64,000 nt of DNA from Semisulcospira habei (GCA_036245525.1 BTPG01000001.1:179702749-179766748); one strand, 5' to 3'; shown: positions 46,955 through 58,800, counted from the stretch's first letter. Made by a program: numbers and translations. Notes: generated by a model not told the origin, from the letters alone.

Positions 46955-47031
46955 TGTAAGAACTTATAAGAACTTACAGTAAGAAATTAATAAGTTCTTA
47001 TGGTAAGTAATTAATAAGTTCTTATGATAAC
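46955..47031 (+). repeat. Subterminal tandem repeats, copy B
   Basis: One full unit (46989-47012) and one partial unit (47013-47031) of the 24-bp repeat seen as 2.8 copies in copy A, preceded by the inverted aagaacttataagaactta. Copy number differs between the elements. Confidence 0.7.
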
Positions 47032-47120
47032 TAACTTAAAGGTTACCTCTGCAGGTTCCTAAAAGTTAGTTGTAACTTATTAGTAACATAAAGTTCCACT
47101 GAAATCACTTAGACAGGTAA

Positions 47121-47368
47121 ATGATTAGGTGTTGACAGAGACAATAGTTATAGAGAGAGACAATAGGAGATTTAAAAGATAATTAGATCAATGAGGCCGC
47201 ATCGGTCATGCTCGTCAGTTTTTAAAAATCAAAAGGTTGATTGGGTAATAACGGGGGTGTAATGGTGTCAAAAATTTTTATATTAAAAATGACGTAAATT
47301 AATGACCAATATGACCGATGCGGCTTTATTGAATTCATTGCCTTTTAAATCTCCTATTGTCTCTCTCT
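47121..47368 (-). repeat. Right terminal inverted repeat of Polinton B
   Basis: 248 bp, partner of 16653-16880. The outer 217 bp (47152-47368) is an interrupted palindrome. Arms agagagagacaataggagat.. and ..atctcctattgtctctctct match for 27 bp, and gccgcatcggtcat pairs with atgaccgatgcggc. The spacer is about 95 bp. Slightly longer than the left repeat because of a short insertion near atgaccaat. Confidence 0.92.
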
Positions 47369-47374
47369 GTCCTG
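47369..47374. repeat. Right target-site duplication of Polinton B
   Basis: GTCCTG, identical to 16647-16652. Confidence 0.92.
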
Positions 47375-49780
47375 TGCTCGACGCCAATCCTTACATGTGA
47401 ACTCAGCCATGTCTTGACCGTTCGGCTCATCAAGTACGTCCGCTACTGTCGTCGATAAGCAATGCGTCTCTATCACCGGACAGCTGACTGTCGAGCAGAT
47501 GGTGTAAATGGCCTCCGTGGACAACTCTTCCTCTTGTCCTTCGGTGTTGTGAGTAACCCTCGACAACGTGTCTGCGTCAACTTTTTGTACACCAGGCTTA
47601 TACTTGATGTTGAAATTGTACGCTGCCAGGGCCGCCAGCCATCTGTGGCCTGTCGCGTCAAGCTTTGCAGTGGTGAGCACGTATGTCAGCGGATTGTTGT
47701 CCGTGTGAACGGTGAAGCGGGCGCCGTAAAGGTAGTCTTTAAACTTCTCTGTGACTGCCCATTTCAAAGCAAGGAATTCTAGTTTGTGGGCTGGATAATT
47801 CCGTTCAGCTTTTCCTAGTGCTCTGCTGGCATAGGCTACAACGCACTTGACGCCGTCCTGTTCCTGGTAGAGAACACAGCCGAGCCCTGTCCTGGATGCG
47901 TCGGTGTGGAGCTCGAAGGGCCTAGTGTAGTCAGCATACCCTAGAACTGGAGGTGAGGACAGTATGTTCTTTAGTCGCTGAAAGGCCTCTTCTTCATCTC
48001 CCCACATCCATGGCTTCTGGACATGCGGTTTTCGCTTCCCTCGCTGTTTCTTGGTTGGTACAGTCATGAGGACTGTCAGGGGCACAGTGATCTTGGCGAA
48101 ATCTTTAACGAACTTGCGGTAATAACTTGCGAACCCCAGAAACCTCCTTACTTCCTCTGGTGTTGTCTGTGTAGGCCAATCTCTGATGGTTTCGGTCTTT
48201 GCGGGGTCTGGTTCGATACAGCGTGGCCGACATAGACCACCTTGGCCTTGAAGAGATGACATTTCTTGGGTGCTAGCTTGAGACCAGCTTCACGCAGCCG
48301 TTGAAAGACCAGCCGCAGGCGCTCTATGTGTTCCTGGTATGTCCGAGCGAATATGATGACGTCATCCAGGTAGATGAGACATATCCGCATGTGGTACTCT
48401 CCTAAAATGTCTTCCATGAGTCGCTGATAGGTAGCGGGTGAATTCGTCAGTCCGAATGGGAGGCGGTTGTACTCGTAGAATCCGAGTGTACCGACGGTGA
48501 ATGCAGTACGCTCTTTGTGTTCCTCGGCGATTTCAACCTGGTAGTAGCCGCTTTTCATGTCCAGGACACTGTAGTACTGTGATCCAGATAAGCAGTCCAG
48601 GATTTCTTCTATCCTTGGCAAAGCGTAGGAGTCGCGTATATCCAGCTGTCGAAAGTCCGTGCACAGACGAAGGAGTCCATCTTTCCTTCGTGCTAAGACG
48701 ATATTTGAAGACCATGAGCTGTAGGACTTGCGGATAATTCCACCTGCCAGGAGTTGCTGTATGTGTGAGCGGACTTCATCCAGCATCGATGGTGGTATCA
48801 TGCGGTGTTTTTCCTTGAAGGGGCGGTCGTCACTGAGTTCGATCCGGTGGCGCACCCTTGAAGCTAAGCCTACATCCTCCTCGCTTTTGGAAAAGATGTC
48901 CTCATACGCGGTAATCAGATTCTGTGCCTCCTTCAACTGATCCGGTGTTAAGTTGTCAGTGTCTATCTCAACGAGTGAAAGCAAATTTTCCTGCACCTCT
49001 TCAGGTAGATCCTCCAGCTCTGATGTCCACTGGCTGCACTTCACATAGAAGAGCCCTGGGTTCAAATGAGACTGTACGGGTGGACGTGTTTGATAGGGTG
49101 ACCTCAACTGGACTCGTCTCATTGTAAGCGTAGCTAATGAGGGTCGGATTAAGGTCGACGTCCGGGTCTACATCAGGATGGGGCTGGAGAAGGGCACAGG
49201 TGCGATGGTATGGCTGCGATTTGTCTACCATTCCCTTCAAGGTGACTTGTTCGTTAGGGTGAAGTATCACACGTCTCTTCTCTGCCGATCGCACCACTGC
49301 TATCCTGTTGCAGTTTCTAGTTAGTTGTTTCTCACGAAGCGTGATGCTTTTCAGTGCCAGTTGCCAGGATGTCTGTCTGTCCGGGGTTTGTATACAGCGA
49401 TCACCAGTGCGCTGAGTACAGCTGTCCTTCACTCTGGCTAAGAAGTTAGTACCCAACAGAATCGGAGTCGCAGCACTGTAGTCAGTCCCTGGCACGACGA
49501 GCAAAAGACAGGGGTGTACGGTGCTGCTGAGTCCTGTGGCAATCACATCCGCCTCAATGTAGCCAGAGTATGGTAGCGTCTCTCCACTGGCGCACTCAAT
49601 CCGTAGTAGGTGTTCAACCTTTTGAAGTTCCAGGTGGGTTAAGTGTTTCGCATAGAAATCCTGTGTCACAGTCGATACGGCTGATCCTGTGTCTAACAGT
49701 GCAGATGTTGCAACACCTTCAACTTGGATTCCTGCTTCGTTAGGCTGACCCACAAGATCATCCAATGTCTCATGGTCCAT
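47375..49780 (-). pseudogene. Ty3/Gypsy pol, 5' part (protease, RT, RNase H)
   Basis: Reading down from 49780: aspartic protease with ALLDTGSAVS; reverse transcriptase with LRLCTDFRQLD, VLDMKSGYYQ, LPFGLTNSPATYQ and IYLDDVIIF; then RNase H with FELHTDASRTGLG, RNYPAHKLE and HTDNNPL. Frame changes near 49030 and 48225 break it. It ends at the Polinton B insertion and continues at 16652. The order protease-RT-RNase H-integrase identifies Ty3/Gypsy. Confidence 0.92.
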
Positions 49781-50173
49781 ATTTTGGTATACCTGTAGTT
49801 GGGGCTGATACTGGCGGCCACGCGTCTGTCCCTGCTCGCGGGCCCCTATTGAAAATCCTGTTTCAGATGGTCAAGTCGTACTCTGCAGCCGATCCGCAGA
49901 TGACCGTACTGCCCACAACGGAAACATCGAGGTCCTCTTGGGTCAGACTCTGCAGTTCGTCGGCGATATAAACCTCCAGCGCTTGATCCTCCGCGTGGTT
50001 GATTCTGGTGTTGAGTCCCATTTTCTGGTCCTGAAGTCTGCAGATCACTTGTTCTGTCCCTGCCCGCTGTTAGTCTTTTCCCTGTCCAATTGCAGCTCCT
50101 TCACTGCGGCAGTCAGTTGGCGTAGGGCTTCTCTCACTTCCTCCAGTTCCGATGTCTCCTCTGAGTCGGACAT
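49781..50173 (-). pseudogene. Gypsy gag remnant
   Basis: A possible gag start at 50173 (MSDSEETSELEEVREALRQL) gives an acidic, helical N-terminus that stops after about 50 codons. Another open piece follows at 50048-49863 in a different frame. No Cys-His zinc knuckle is seen, so most of gag appears deleted. Confidence 0.5.
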
Positions 50174-52150
50174 TGTATCGAAGGGGAACTATCTACGGTG
50201 TAAACCCACTGAGGTATCACTAGAGTTTAGAACTGCAAAACAGAACTATGAATCACCTCCAAATTCTAAGATAAGCTTTGAGTAAATAGCACACAAAAAA
50301 TAATAAACCTCCAAAGCTGGCTCTGTATCATGCACCTTATTGTGTCTATACTCACCAGGCTATTTCGGTGGTGCTTATCCAAAATCTAAACCACCTGCAC
50401 ATAACTGTTAAACCACAAAAAGTGTTTCCAGTCTGAAGCTATCATTTACAAGTAACCATACCGCCTGATGCTTAATGCTTATGACTGCAGAGCTTAAGCG
50501 CATGAGGCAAAACACCAAGCCAAAGTCCAACTTTTCTTCAAATAAAACGCTGAAATCAGTCACAAGTACTTAACTGATGATCCCAAAATATATGCTAGAT
50601 CAAAAGAAAATGTTCCAAAAAAAAAAAAAATGATCACACGATCTCACACACACCAAAAAACGTAGACGTTTGCTTGTGCTAGGAAACGCATACCACATAC
50701 TCACTGTACTTATCACATTACCAGGCTCGTCAGTCTCATTTTTTCGAAAGAAGAGAAACAGTTGCTGAACTGAAGTATGAACTTAAAGCTGATTTTGAAA
50801 GTAGAGGATATATCGTGCACGAAATGAGTGCCAATTTATATCGAGCTATGACATGAGACTGGGCTTTTCCTTTTTTCTAAGTCCAAAAACTGTGAAACAT
50901 TGTAAAAGAAAATGAACTAAGTATCCAGTCTCGTGCTAATGTGACTCAACTGCTTCTATTCTCTCTAGCCCTGTTTTTTTTTTTTTCTTTTCAAGTAAAA
51001 AACAGACTGACGAACGCACATGACACTGCTGTGCACAATCAGACTAACCAACGCCTGCACAACTAAATGAATACAAGACTACTGCATAAGTGGTCAGTCA
51101 AAACAACGCAAAAAAAAAAATTATTTTCTTTTGGTTCGCCCCGACCGGTGAATGACTAACGACTTATCACACTGACCATCACATGTGCAATAGCATAAAG
51201 CATAGCTAGTCAACAAACATTTGGGACTAGTTCAAATTAAATCGGTAAGTAAGGACTGTTATGAAAACTATCAGCTAACTCATAGCGAAGTCTAGAATAA
51301 GAGCAGCATCCAATGCCTAGATGTGGGAATTGCAACCCCAAATATCAAAAGCACCAATTGTCCCAAATTTTTCTTGTCACACACTCAAAACAAAACAAAA
51401 AAACATATACATTTCTTTCAAAGACATAACGTTTGCAATGCTCTCTTACAGTTTATGTTGCTGCAGTTATTCACATTATCTCAGCAAAAGAATATTAACA
51501 AGTACAATGTAAGAACAAAACTGAATGTAAACAATACTTAAAATAAGTTAATGCCAACTAACCCTGTAACCCAAGAGAGGTCATCCGGACATCCATCAGT
51601 GCAGCTGCGTGACGTCATTTGGGAGTAATGTCCGAGTCTTTCTCTGTAGAGTAGAGATAGAAGACTAGAGATCCCAAGAGCTCCAGATTCTCAGGAGCCG
51701 AGCAAATACCCTCCAGCTCTTATTTTTGGACACATCTACCCTATCACGCTCTCAACGCTAACATTCCCAGGAGAAGATCGGCGATCTTTTGGTGAAACAA
51801 ACCTTAGCATCCCCACTAGTTTTATCACACCTACTCCTGAGAATCATCAATTGTATTGTGGAAGAGATATACTAACACTATTTAATTTAATCACACAAAC
51901 ACATGAGTGCCAAGTGGAACTATGTACTTACTTACAAGTTGTAGGTAATCACACACACACACACACACACACAAATGAAACACAGCCCCCCTCATAACTC
52001 GCAAGGCCGGTAACCCATGACAATTGATTTTTTTACCCGGTGGTGACGGCTGCAGGCGAGACTGCTAATGCACTTGCAATCAATACTGGCATTACCTGAG
52101 GCTTTTATCGGTGTCTGGCACCCGAATAGCACAATATTATGTAGTCAACC
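50174..52150. other. Non-coding DNA with possible Gypsy 5' leader
   Basis: AT-rich with several A-runs (around 50615, 51105). The region upstream of gag should contain the Gypsy leader and LTR. No LTR pair or primer-binding site could be confirmed against 13933-14759. A short (CA)n lies at about 51952-51972. No gene seen. Confidence 0.4.
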
Positions 52151-52155
52151 CTCCT

Positions 52156-52293
52156 TCACTGCTCACACACACACACACACATACACACACACACACACAT
52201 GCACACACACACACACACACACATACACATACACGCACACACACACGCACACACACACATACACGCACACACACACGCACACACACACACACT

Positions 52294-52336
<43 letters not shown>

Positions 52337-52554
52337 ACACACACAGACACACACACACACACATACACACACACAAACACACAAACAAACACCATCACAC
52401 ACACACATACACACACACACACAGACACACACACACATACACAAAGACACACATACCAACACCCACACACACATACCAACACACATACACAAACAAACAC
52501 CTCTCCCACACACACACATACCAACACAGACACACACACACACACAAACACTCC

Positions 52555-52587
<33 letters not shown>

Positions 52588-52590
52588 AAC
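52156..52590 (+). repeat. (CA)n microsatellite
   Basis: About 430 bp of interrupted CA repeats with variants such as acat, acgc, acaa and tcac. Frames read through it as Thr/His or Val/Cys repeats only because of composition and are not genes. Confidence 0.95.
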
Positions 52591-53248
52591 ACACATGCAG
52601 AGCCTACACAACTAACCGGTACGACAGTGCTGACATCATAATAACTTAACCGGATAAATCTCAAGGTCTATGAATAATTATAGGGCCATGTATAGATTAT
52701 AACATCCCAACCGGTTTGTAACACCCTCAACTGGTCATGCCTCAGGCTGAAAAAGATTTCAGTCTTTTCAGAGGCATACAACCTGGCGAGTCTATTTCAA
52801 TGCTTCCACTGGTCGAGCAGGTTCTGTATCTGCGCACTGAAGATTGTGTGTGGCGTGTTATTGATTTTCAGTTGCTAGGCACCAGAGTGTTGCTTTAATC
52901 TAGAGGCCCTCCGGCCCTTAGGTGGGACACGGCAATTGCGGCCCTGTGGGTATCAATTAGACAGGTGTGAGTGGTGTTTTATCTCTCTACATGTTAGACT
53001 GCCAGGGGGCTTGTCTGCTGTTCATATATTTCTTCAGCGTTAAAGTGCACTGTGCCAGTCATTTGATGATGGAGTAGTATGCAGTGTGTGGTGCACTGGT
53101 CTGCCTACGTCGTTGACGTGTGTAAGGTGTGTTGCGCCAGCATTACATGCAAAGATTAAAGTGTTTTTATTTTATATAAAGCAGCCTAAACACAAAGGTA
53201 AGTGCAAGAATTTTAATTCACTTTTTTATTATATTATAAAATAAAATA
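52591..53248. other. Non-coding region left of Polinton C genes
   Basis: No gene. A TATA-like ttttatataaagcagcc (about 53170-53187) lies 65-80 bp before the p175 start and AAAATAAAATA abuts it. I looked for the terminal repeat of copies A/B here (agagacaatag, acctaatcat) and did not find it, so the left end of copy C is undefined. Confidence 0.45.
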
Positions 53249-53776
53249 ATGAATCAAGACGAATTGTTATTACTGAATGATATTGGCGCTTTAGAAAACA
53301 AAGACTTAGACTCGAAAAAACAGCGTCTTTTGTCTGTAATTGTCTCAGGCAAGTCAAAGACTTATCTCGGTAAACAATACATGACAGAGGATATTGAATC
53401 TCTAACCTCTGACGAGCTAATCAAGCTTCATTCAAAATGTGAAAACCACATCGCTTCACTAATGACTCGTGATTTGAGTCGATCACTTGTATGCCTATAC
53501 ACAAAAGCAGTGAGTCACTTTCTTCCTGTTGATACTGACAGTCTTTCACACGACCTTGAAAGCAATCCTATTGTTTCAAGTTCAATTGGCAAATTAGCAT
53601 GCGTCATGTTTTACAAGTTTGGAAATTATCTTGCACCTGTCGTAACCTTACTAGTTACTGGGAGTCACATTGATTTTTCAAAAATAAATTTTACTGCAGA
53701 AGAAAATGGACGAAACCCAGACGACTCCACAACTGAACCCGGACCCTGTTTTGACACAGGTTCAAACTGTGACTAA
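53249..53776 (+). CDS. p175 protein, copy C (intact)
   Basis: 175 residues. The N-terminal ~75 residues are charged and helical. The central part has moderately hydrophobic segments (IGKLACVMFYKFGNYLAPVVTLLVTG, about 112-137) that could be a membrane segment. The C-terminus is acidic and Thr/Pro-rich. It overlaps the p146 start by about 70 bp in another frame. ATG preceded by AAATAAAATA. Copy B holds the same gene, split by an RTE. No known family recognised. Confidence 0.75.
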   Translation: MNQDELLLLNDIGALENKDLDSKKQRLLSVIVSGKSKTYLGKQYMTEDIESLTSDELIKLHSKCENHIASLMTRDLSRSLVCLYTKAVSHFLPVDTDSLSHDLESNPIVSSSIGKLACVMFYKFGNYLAPVVTLLVTGSHIDFSKINFTAEENGRNPDDSTTEPGPCFDTGSNCD

Positions 53777-54146
53777 GACTAAAAGCCCAGGTCGAATAGA
53801 GGCAGGAAAAAAATTAGCCGAATGGAACAGGCAAAAAAAATTACAGCTTCAAGCGCAAACAGAAAAGGCTCATGTGACTGATTTACCGTCAGCACCGTCA
53901 CTACCGACAGGACCATCACACCCTCATCAAAGTGAGAGACAAACAACTAAGTCTGACCCTCAAACAACAAAATATATAGTTGCCGGATTTGTTGCCGGAT
54001 TTGGTTACGTAGGTTATCAATTATACAAAAAGTACAAACCACAGACTCATACAGTGTCCAAAAAATCAGACACTCCAAAAACAAAACCAGAAGTCGCCAC
54101 ATTACCAGCAACGTCAAAACCCTACGATCCATTTTTCATGCAATAA
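53706..54146 (+). CDS. p146 single-pass membrane protein, copy C (intact)
   Basis: 146 residues. An N-terminal Thr/Pro-rich part is followed by a basic segment (GRIEAGKKLAEWNRQKKLQLQ region, about 30-50), a Ser/Pro linker, one hydrophobic segment (YIVAGFVAGFGYVGYQLY, about 95-112) and a Lys/Thr/Pro tail. The 5' end lies inside p175, a compact overlap typical of viral genomes. Function unknown; a virion membrane protein is plausible. Confidence 0.72.
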   Translation: MDETQTTPQLNPDPVLTQVQTVTKTKSPGRIEAGKKLAEWNRQKKLQLQAQTEKAHVTDLPSAPSLPTGPSHPHQSERQTTKSDPQTTKYIVAGFVAGFGYVGYQLYKKYKPQTHTVSKKSDTPKTKPEVATLPATSKPYDPFFMQ

Positions 54147-54182
54147 ATAAAAATATTATTTTAATTTTATTGCATTAGAAAA

Positions 54183-54411
54183 TGAGTGACACAAAGAACT
54201 TAATGAACCTTGTCTATCATTTTGCCGTGATAGCGGACTAGCTGTAGCGTATTCTATGTTGGGAAAAAGTCTACTCAAAATGAAATCAGCAGACTTGAGT
54301 AGATTAGACTTTGAAGACAGTGCTAAGCTAATTGCAGTTGTTACAGCGTCAATTGCGACAAAAGATTTTCTTGTCAAGCAAGGAATTATTCCTGAAAATG
54401 TTTCTATGTAA
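54183..54411 (+). pseudogene. p77 small membrane protein, copy C (frameshifted)
   Basis: Matches the intact copy B gene (34392-34625). A 1-bp deletion near 54230 brings a TAG shortly after, and the last codons differ by a compensating insertion. Otherwise well conserved (KMKSADLSRLDFEDSAKLI). Confidence 0.65.
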
Positions 54412-54422
54412 ATAAAAACAAT

Positions 54423-54857
54423 ATGGCGACGATAGCTATTATGATAGGAGGTGCGATGGTTAACGCACTTGCATTCAGTGGCTCAAACTACCTCTTTTCA
54501 AAAATGGGTAGAGAAGAATCTGCTCTGGAGATGAGACGACACAATGAGGCGTCAGAAAAATTAGCACAAGCCCAGCAGGAATATGAAAAGAATAGAATTG
54601 AGAAACTTGATTTCATCAATGAAAGATTGAGGCTTGAAGGCCACGCACAACATACGTTTTCAAATACAGACGAAGCAATCAGGGAATATTTTCTTGTCAC
54701 AGGTGAAGACATGTCTATCCCGAAACCGAAACTAAGTGACTATTACCAACCAAGCACACAACAAAGAAACGGAGAGATAATCTTTGTTCTAGTGGGAATG
54801 ACATTTGTTTATTTTACTGGAGTTTTCATTGCTAGAAAAAATGGCAGCCGAAAATAA
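54423..54857 (+). CDS. p144 membrane protein, copy C (intact)
   Basis: 144 residues. An N-terminal hydrophobic stretch (about 2-20, Gly/Ala-rich) is followed by a long charged helix with heptad-like spacing (about 30-80), a region around DMSIPKPKLSDYYQP, and a C-terminal membrane segment (IIFVLVGMTFVYFTGVFI, about 119-137) ending in a short basic tail. It overlaps the integrase start by 17 bp. Preceded by AAATAAAAACAAT. Role unknown; conserved in copy B. Confidence 0.72.
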   Translation: MATIAIMIGGAMVNALAFSGSNYLFSKMGREESALEMRRHNEASEKLAQAQQEYEKNRIEKLDFINERLRLEGHAQHTFSNTDEAIREYFLVTGEDMSIPKPKLSDYYQPSTQQRNGEIIFVLVGMTFVYFTGVFIARKNGSRK

Positions 54858-55803
54858 ACTATCAAAAATATATTACTCTCCATCAGGCTATTGGAAAGGG
54901 CAAACAGCTATTCAGAAATTACATGCCGCTGTGGGCGGAGATATAACACTCAATCAGGTCAAGCAATGGTTACAGAGACAGGCAATTTGGCAGATATATC
55001 TCCCTGCTCCAAGAAAAATAACAAGGCCTCATTTTGAGAACACATCACCTAATGACACACACCAAATGGACCTCCTGTTTCTTCCACATGACACAATAAG
55101 AAAGAAACGATACAAGTATGCATTAACTGTTGTAGACATTGCTTCAAGGTACAAAGACGCTGAACCCATATCTGACAAAACAGCCAGTACAGTTGCTACA
55201 GCATTAACAAAAATATATGGTCGAGGTCCTTTAAGATACCCCAGACTAGTGCAGGTTGATGACGGATCAGAATTCAAAGGTGCTGTTAATCAGTTATTTG
55301 CAAAGCATAATGTGCTAGTGCGGCGAGGCATTCCAGGTGTGCACAGATCACAGGCAATTGTTGAGAACTTCAATAAGCAATTATCAGAGAGACTTTTCAG
55401 TTACCAGTATTCTAAGGAACTCATGCATGACGCACGTAACACTGAGTGGGTAAAAAGATTGCCACATGTGATAAAAGCAATGAACAATGAAGGTCATCCT
55501 AAGCCTGCTGATGTTATTAAATTGAAAACAATTACAGAACCAAAAACAGGACCAACCCCAGCACCAGACACAAGTTTATTTACTAAACAGGTGAGATATC
55601 TATATCAACCAGGGGAGGCTGAGAACGACGACAGACGCAGGGCGACAGACCCTATCTGGTCCACATCTGTACACAATATAAAAAAAATAGTCCCTGGTAA
55701 TCCACCAATTTATTACCTGTACGACCCTGCCCCACAGAGGGCATTTGTCAGAGAAGAATTACAGATCATCCCCCCAGACACTGTTACTCATTTCAGTAAC
55801 TAG
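54841..55803 (+). CDS. Polinton DDE integrase, copy C (intact)
   Basis: 320 residues, start at the Met of MAAENKLSK, which overlaps p144. The N-terminal part (about 1-60) would bind DNA. The rve core has its catalytic triad at QMDLLF, VDDGSEF and IVENFNKQ. The C-terminal ~70 residues (WSTSVHNIKKIV ... REELQII) look like the SH3/chromo-like DNA-binding domain of Polinton integrases. It would insert element DNA with a 6-bp duplication, as seen for copy B. The 3' end overlaps polB antisense by 45 bp. Confidence 0.93.
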   Translation: MAAENKLSKIYYSPSGYWKGQTAIQKLHAAVGGDITLNQVKQWLQRQAIWQIYLPAPRKITRPHFENTSPNDTHQMDLLFLPHDTIRKKRYKYALTVVDIASRYKDAEPISDKTASTVATALTKIYGRGPLRYPRLVQVDDGSEFKGAVNQLFAKHNVLVRRGIPGVHRSQAIVENFNKQLSERLFSYQYSKELMHDARNTEWVKRLPHVIKAMNNEGHPKPADVIKLKTITEPKTGPTPAPDTSLFTKQVRYLYQPGEAENDDRRRATDPIWSTSVHNIKKIVPGNPPIYYLYDPAPQRAFVREELQIIPPDTVTHFSN

Positions 55804-58800
55804 CTCATCAATTAATTTATCACAAATGTCTTCAGATAACTTAAGTCTGTAATGTCCAGGTGCATAAGCTTTTTCCTTACTGTGAAAAACACGTTTTGTG
55901 TCCCCAACTGCAAGTGACTTCTTATGTGTTTGGATCATTTCAAGATTATGTTTGTTTGATCTCAGTGACTTGTTTGGATAATCAGGCATCAATGCACCAT
56001 CTAACACTTCCTTATAATGCTCATGTCTAATGTCTTTATTTTTTATCGCTATTTTCTTGATACCTTTGGCTTTTGACTGACTACCCTTCTGGTGCAGTAT
56101 AGAATACATTTTTGATCTCAGTCCAACGTACTCAACTATTGGCACACCATTCAGTTCATCTTTAAACTTTCCAGGCACTTTTTTGTTTTGTGTGCTAAAC
56201 AGTGGATGGTCTTTAGGGTAGTCAGATGTGTCATACATGTGTAGTTCTGTTTTCATGTCTTCATAAAAGTCTTCAGTACACACATCTATGATCATAGAGT
56301 CAGTGTCAGTGTATAACAGACGACACTCAGGATACTTCGGTTTGAAGTAATCATAATAAAATTCAAGCATCACCAGTTTTGACAACTCAAGAATTGCCAT
56401 ACCAATGAATACTGGCTTGTCCAGTTTAACAATCTTTTTTTTGAGTGACACAGCATACAATGATGAATGAAACTCTTTGTACCCTGTGTACTGAGGCTTA
56501 CCTGTAAGTTTAATTGCACCCAATTCAGTTGTGACAAGTCTCACATCTTTTCTGTGATGAGGATTTTCCATTGTCTTGCCAAAACAGGCATTGTTCATAA
56601 GCTTAAAGAAGTCTTTGTCAAATGCAGTGTTGCCGTCTCTGGCACGGAGGGTTGTGTTCTTCATTATGTAATCTTTCATGAAAGCACTCTGATCAAATTG
56701 AATGCCTCTGTGAACTTTCTTTAGTACTAACCCATGTCTGATGTAAAACTGTAACAAGCGGTAGTGACACACGTAATTGAATTTGTCATTCAAATTTGGT
56801 ACAAGTTTGGTGTCTTCTTTTTTCCCTGTCATACTCATTTTTTCAACAGCCAACGGATAATCATTGTGGTAATCATGTAGATGGTGTGGGTACTCTAGGT
56901 CTACTTCAAAGATCCAACCCTTCGCGTCGTTTCGGTCAAGATTAATAATATTGTTTGTTATGTCTGTTATGTCATACTGTGACAAATCATGCAGACAAAA
57001 GTTTTTCAAGGGCAATAACTCACACATCGCGAACCCGTAAAGGTTATTAGCGTCAAGGTACGTAATGAATGACCTTGACCTTGAGGGGTCAAACCCCTGG
57101 TCAAGGTCATCAAGATATTTATTGTTGGCTCTGGCGTAGTTATTTGCTGCAATACTAATACCACCCCTCAATCCACGTTCCACCATTTCACCCATCGTAT
57201 GATCAGACAACAGGTCTATAAATATCTTGCTAGATTTCAAAAATGCATCCCATGTCATGCCAGGACTAGTTATGTAACAGGCAGGGTCAAGCTTGTAATG
57301 CAGTAGACCCTTTTCACGGTAACTTTCAAATACATCTGCTAGCAAACAAACGTCAGCCTTTAAGTACTGATCATGGTAGTCACCAATTGTCTGACATCCT
57401 AATTTATCCCATGCATCAAGTGCATGTTGGTAATCAGAGTCAGAAATACCTTTACCATTAAGTGTAGAATAAAATTTATCTTTTGGTGGTAGTCTTGTTT
57501 CTTCAAACACAACCCAGTCACTGATGTACTCATACGGATAGACTCCTTTCTTAATCAAGTCTGGCTCAAAATATTTACTTGTTATTGGAAACTCAGTCAG
57601 TCCATCTGCCAGACTAGCCAACCCTAAAGACAAATGTTGCATAGAGTCATAAAATCTAATTTGTTGTCCAATCTAAAAGTCAAGTACTTCTCAGTTGTCT
57701 GGGCAATGCAACTAATTTTTTTTGTAAGATTCATCCACAGCCTGCACGATAATGTGTGAATCATATCCTTTGAGATTGTGAAAAAAGATTGGTAACTTAT
57801 ATGTCTTAGGATCTGTTTTTAATAATAAGTTACAATTGTTATGTGCAGCACCTCTGTAACGCCCAGTTATGTGATCATGGTCACAAACTTTATCACCCTG
57901 TAGGTGTTTTTCACAAATCCAACATGTCACAGCTGTATCAAAATTTAGTTTGTCTTCTTCTGTCATCATCACAGGCATCTGATTGTTTTCTAGATACTGT
58001 ACCACCTGACTATACAGTTGTCTCATTTCTGTTAAAAACAGACATGCTGCATTTTCACTCCTGTAGATAACAGGCTCGGTATGCTGACCATCTGACTTAA
58101 CAAGAATATAACCAAAAGAACACACTACTTGGTCACTCAATTTTACTGTCTTTGGTAATGATTCTGGAACAGGACCTTCATACGGTACAACCAGTGATTC
58201 AAAATCAGCATACACTACAAATGGTAGCTTTTGCTGATTCCTATAGTTCTTGAAATATACTTGACTACCAGGCTCTGGATACTTAAGTACTGTTTGTATA
58301 TCATCAGCTGACCTACAGTGCAGGACGTGTTTATGCGCTACTGAAATAGAGGAAAATCTTTGTAAACATCTCTTACACACTTCCTGTTTGCCATTGTGTT
58401 TTGACACATGCCCATGAATTAGACGTGACATATTTCTAATAATTGTGTAGTGATCACCGATTAATAGCATGTCAACATGTTTGTCTTCTGACTGTCCATA
58501 CGTGGGGGCAAGTGATGATACTCTAATTGGTTGTAACTTGTCAACAGAGTCATTATCCCACACATACACATTTACAGATATACCAGGATTTAATTGTTCA
58601 AACAAGTCTATGTCTTCTACCTTAACAGGAAAATCAATGCCACTGAAATTAAGTTCATTTACAAATTTAGTGTAGTTAGATACGCGGTCAGGTCTTGTTT
58701 TTACATAATGTAGTTTAGCAAGCACACACCACATGAAACAATAGTTGTCATTGTTCTGAATATTAACAACAGCCTTTTTGTTTACAACCTCTGTTGGCAG

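Larger units (their letters stand above)
16653..47368 (+). mobile_element. Maverick/Polinton copy B, complete with nested insertions
   Basis: About 30.7 kb between inverted termini beginning AGAGAGAGACAATAG, flanked by the 6-bp duplication GTCCTG and inserted in a Gypsy pol gene. Order: terminal repeat, 1.9 kb leader, polB(+), integrase(-), membrane proteins(-), p175(-), p116(-), ATPase(-), MCP(-), coiled-coil protein(+), minor protein(-), penton-like(+), p290(+), p224(+), microprotein(+), terminal repeat. Subtracting the CR1-like LINE, the RTE and a LINE fragment leaves about 16 kb, normal for Polintons. Most large genes are inactivated. Confidence 0.93.

Noticed and set aside
52068..52664. 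Open frames of His/Thr and Cys/Val across the CA microsatellite
   Set aside because: Present in several frames and both strands because of repeat composition only.
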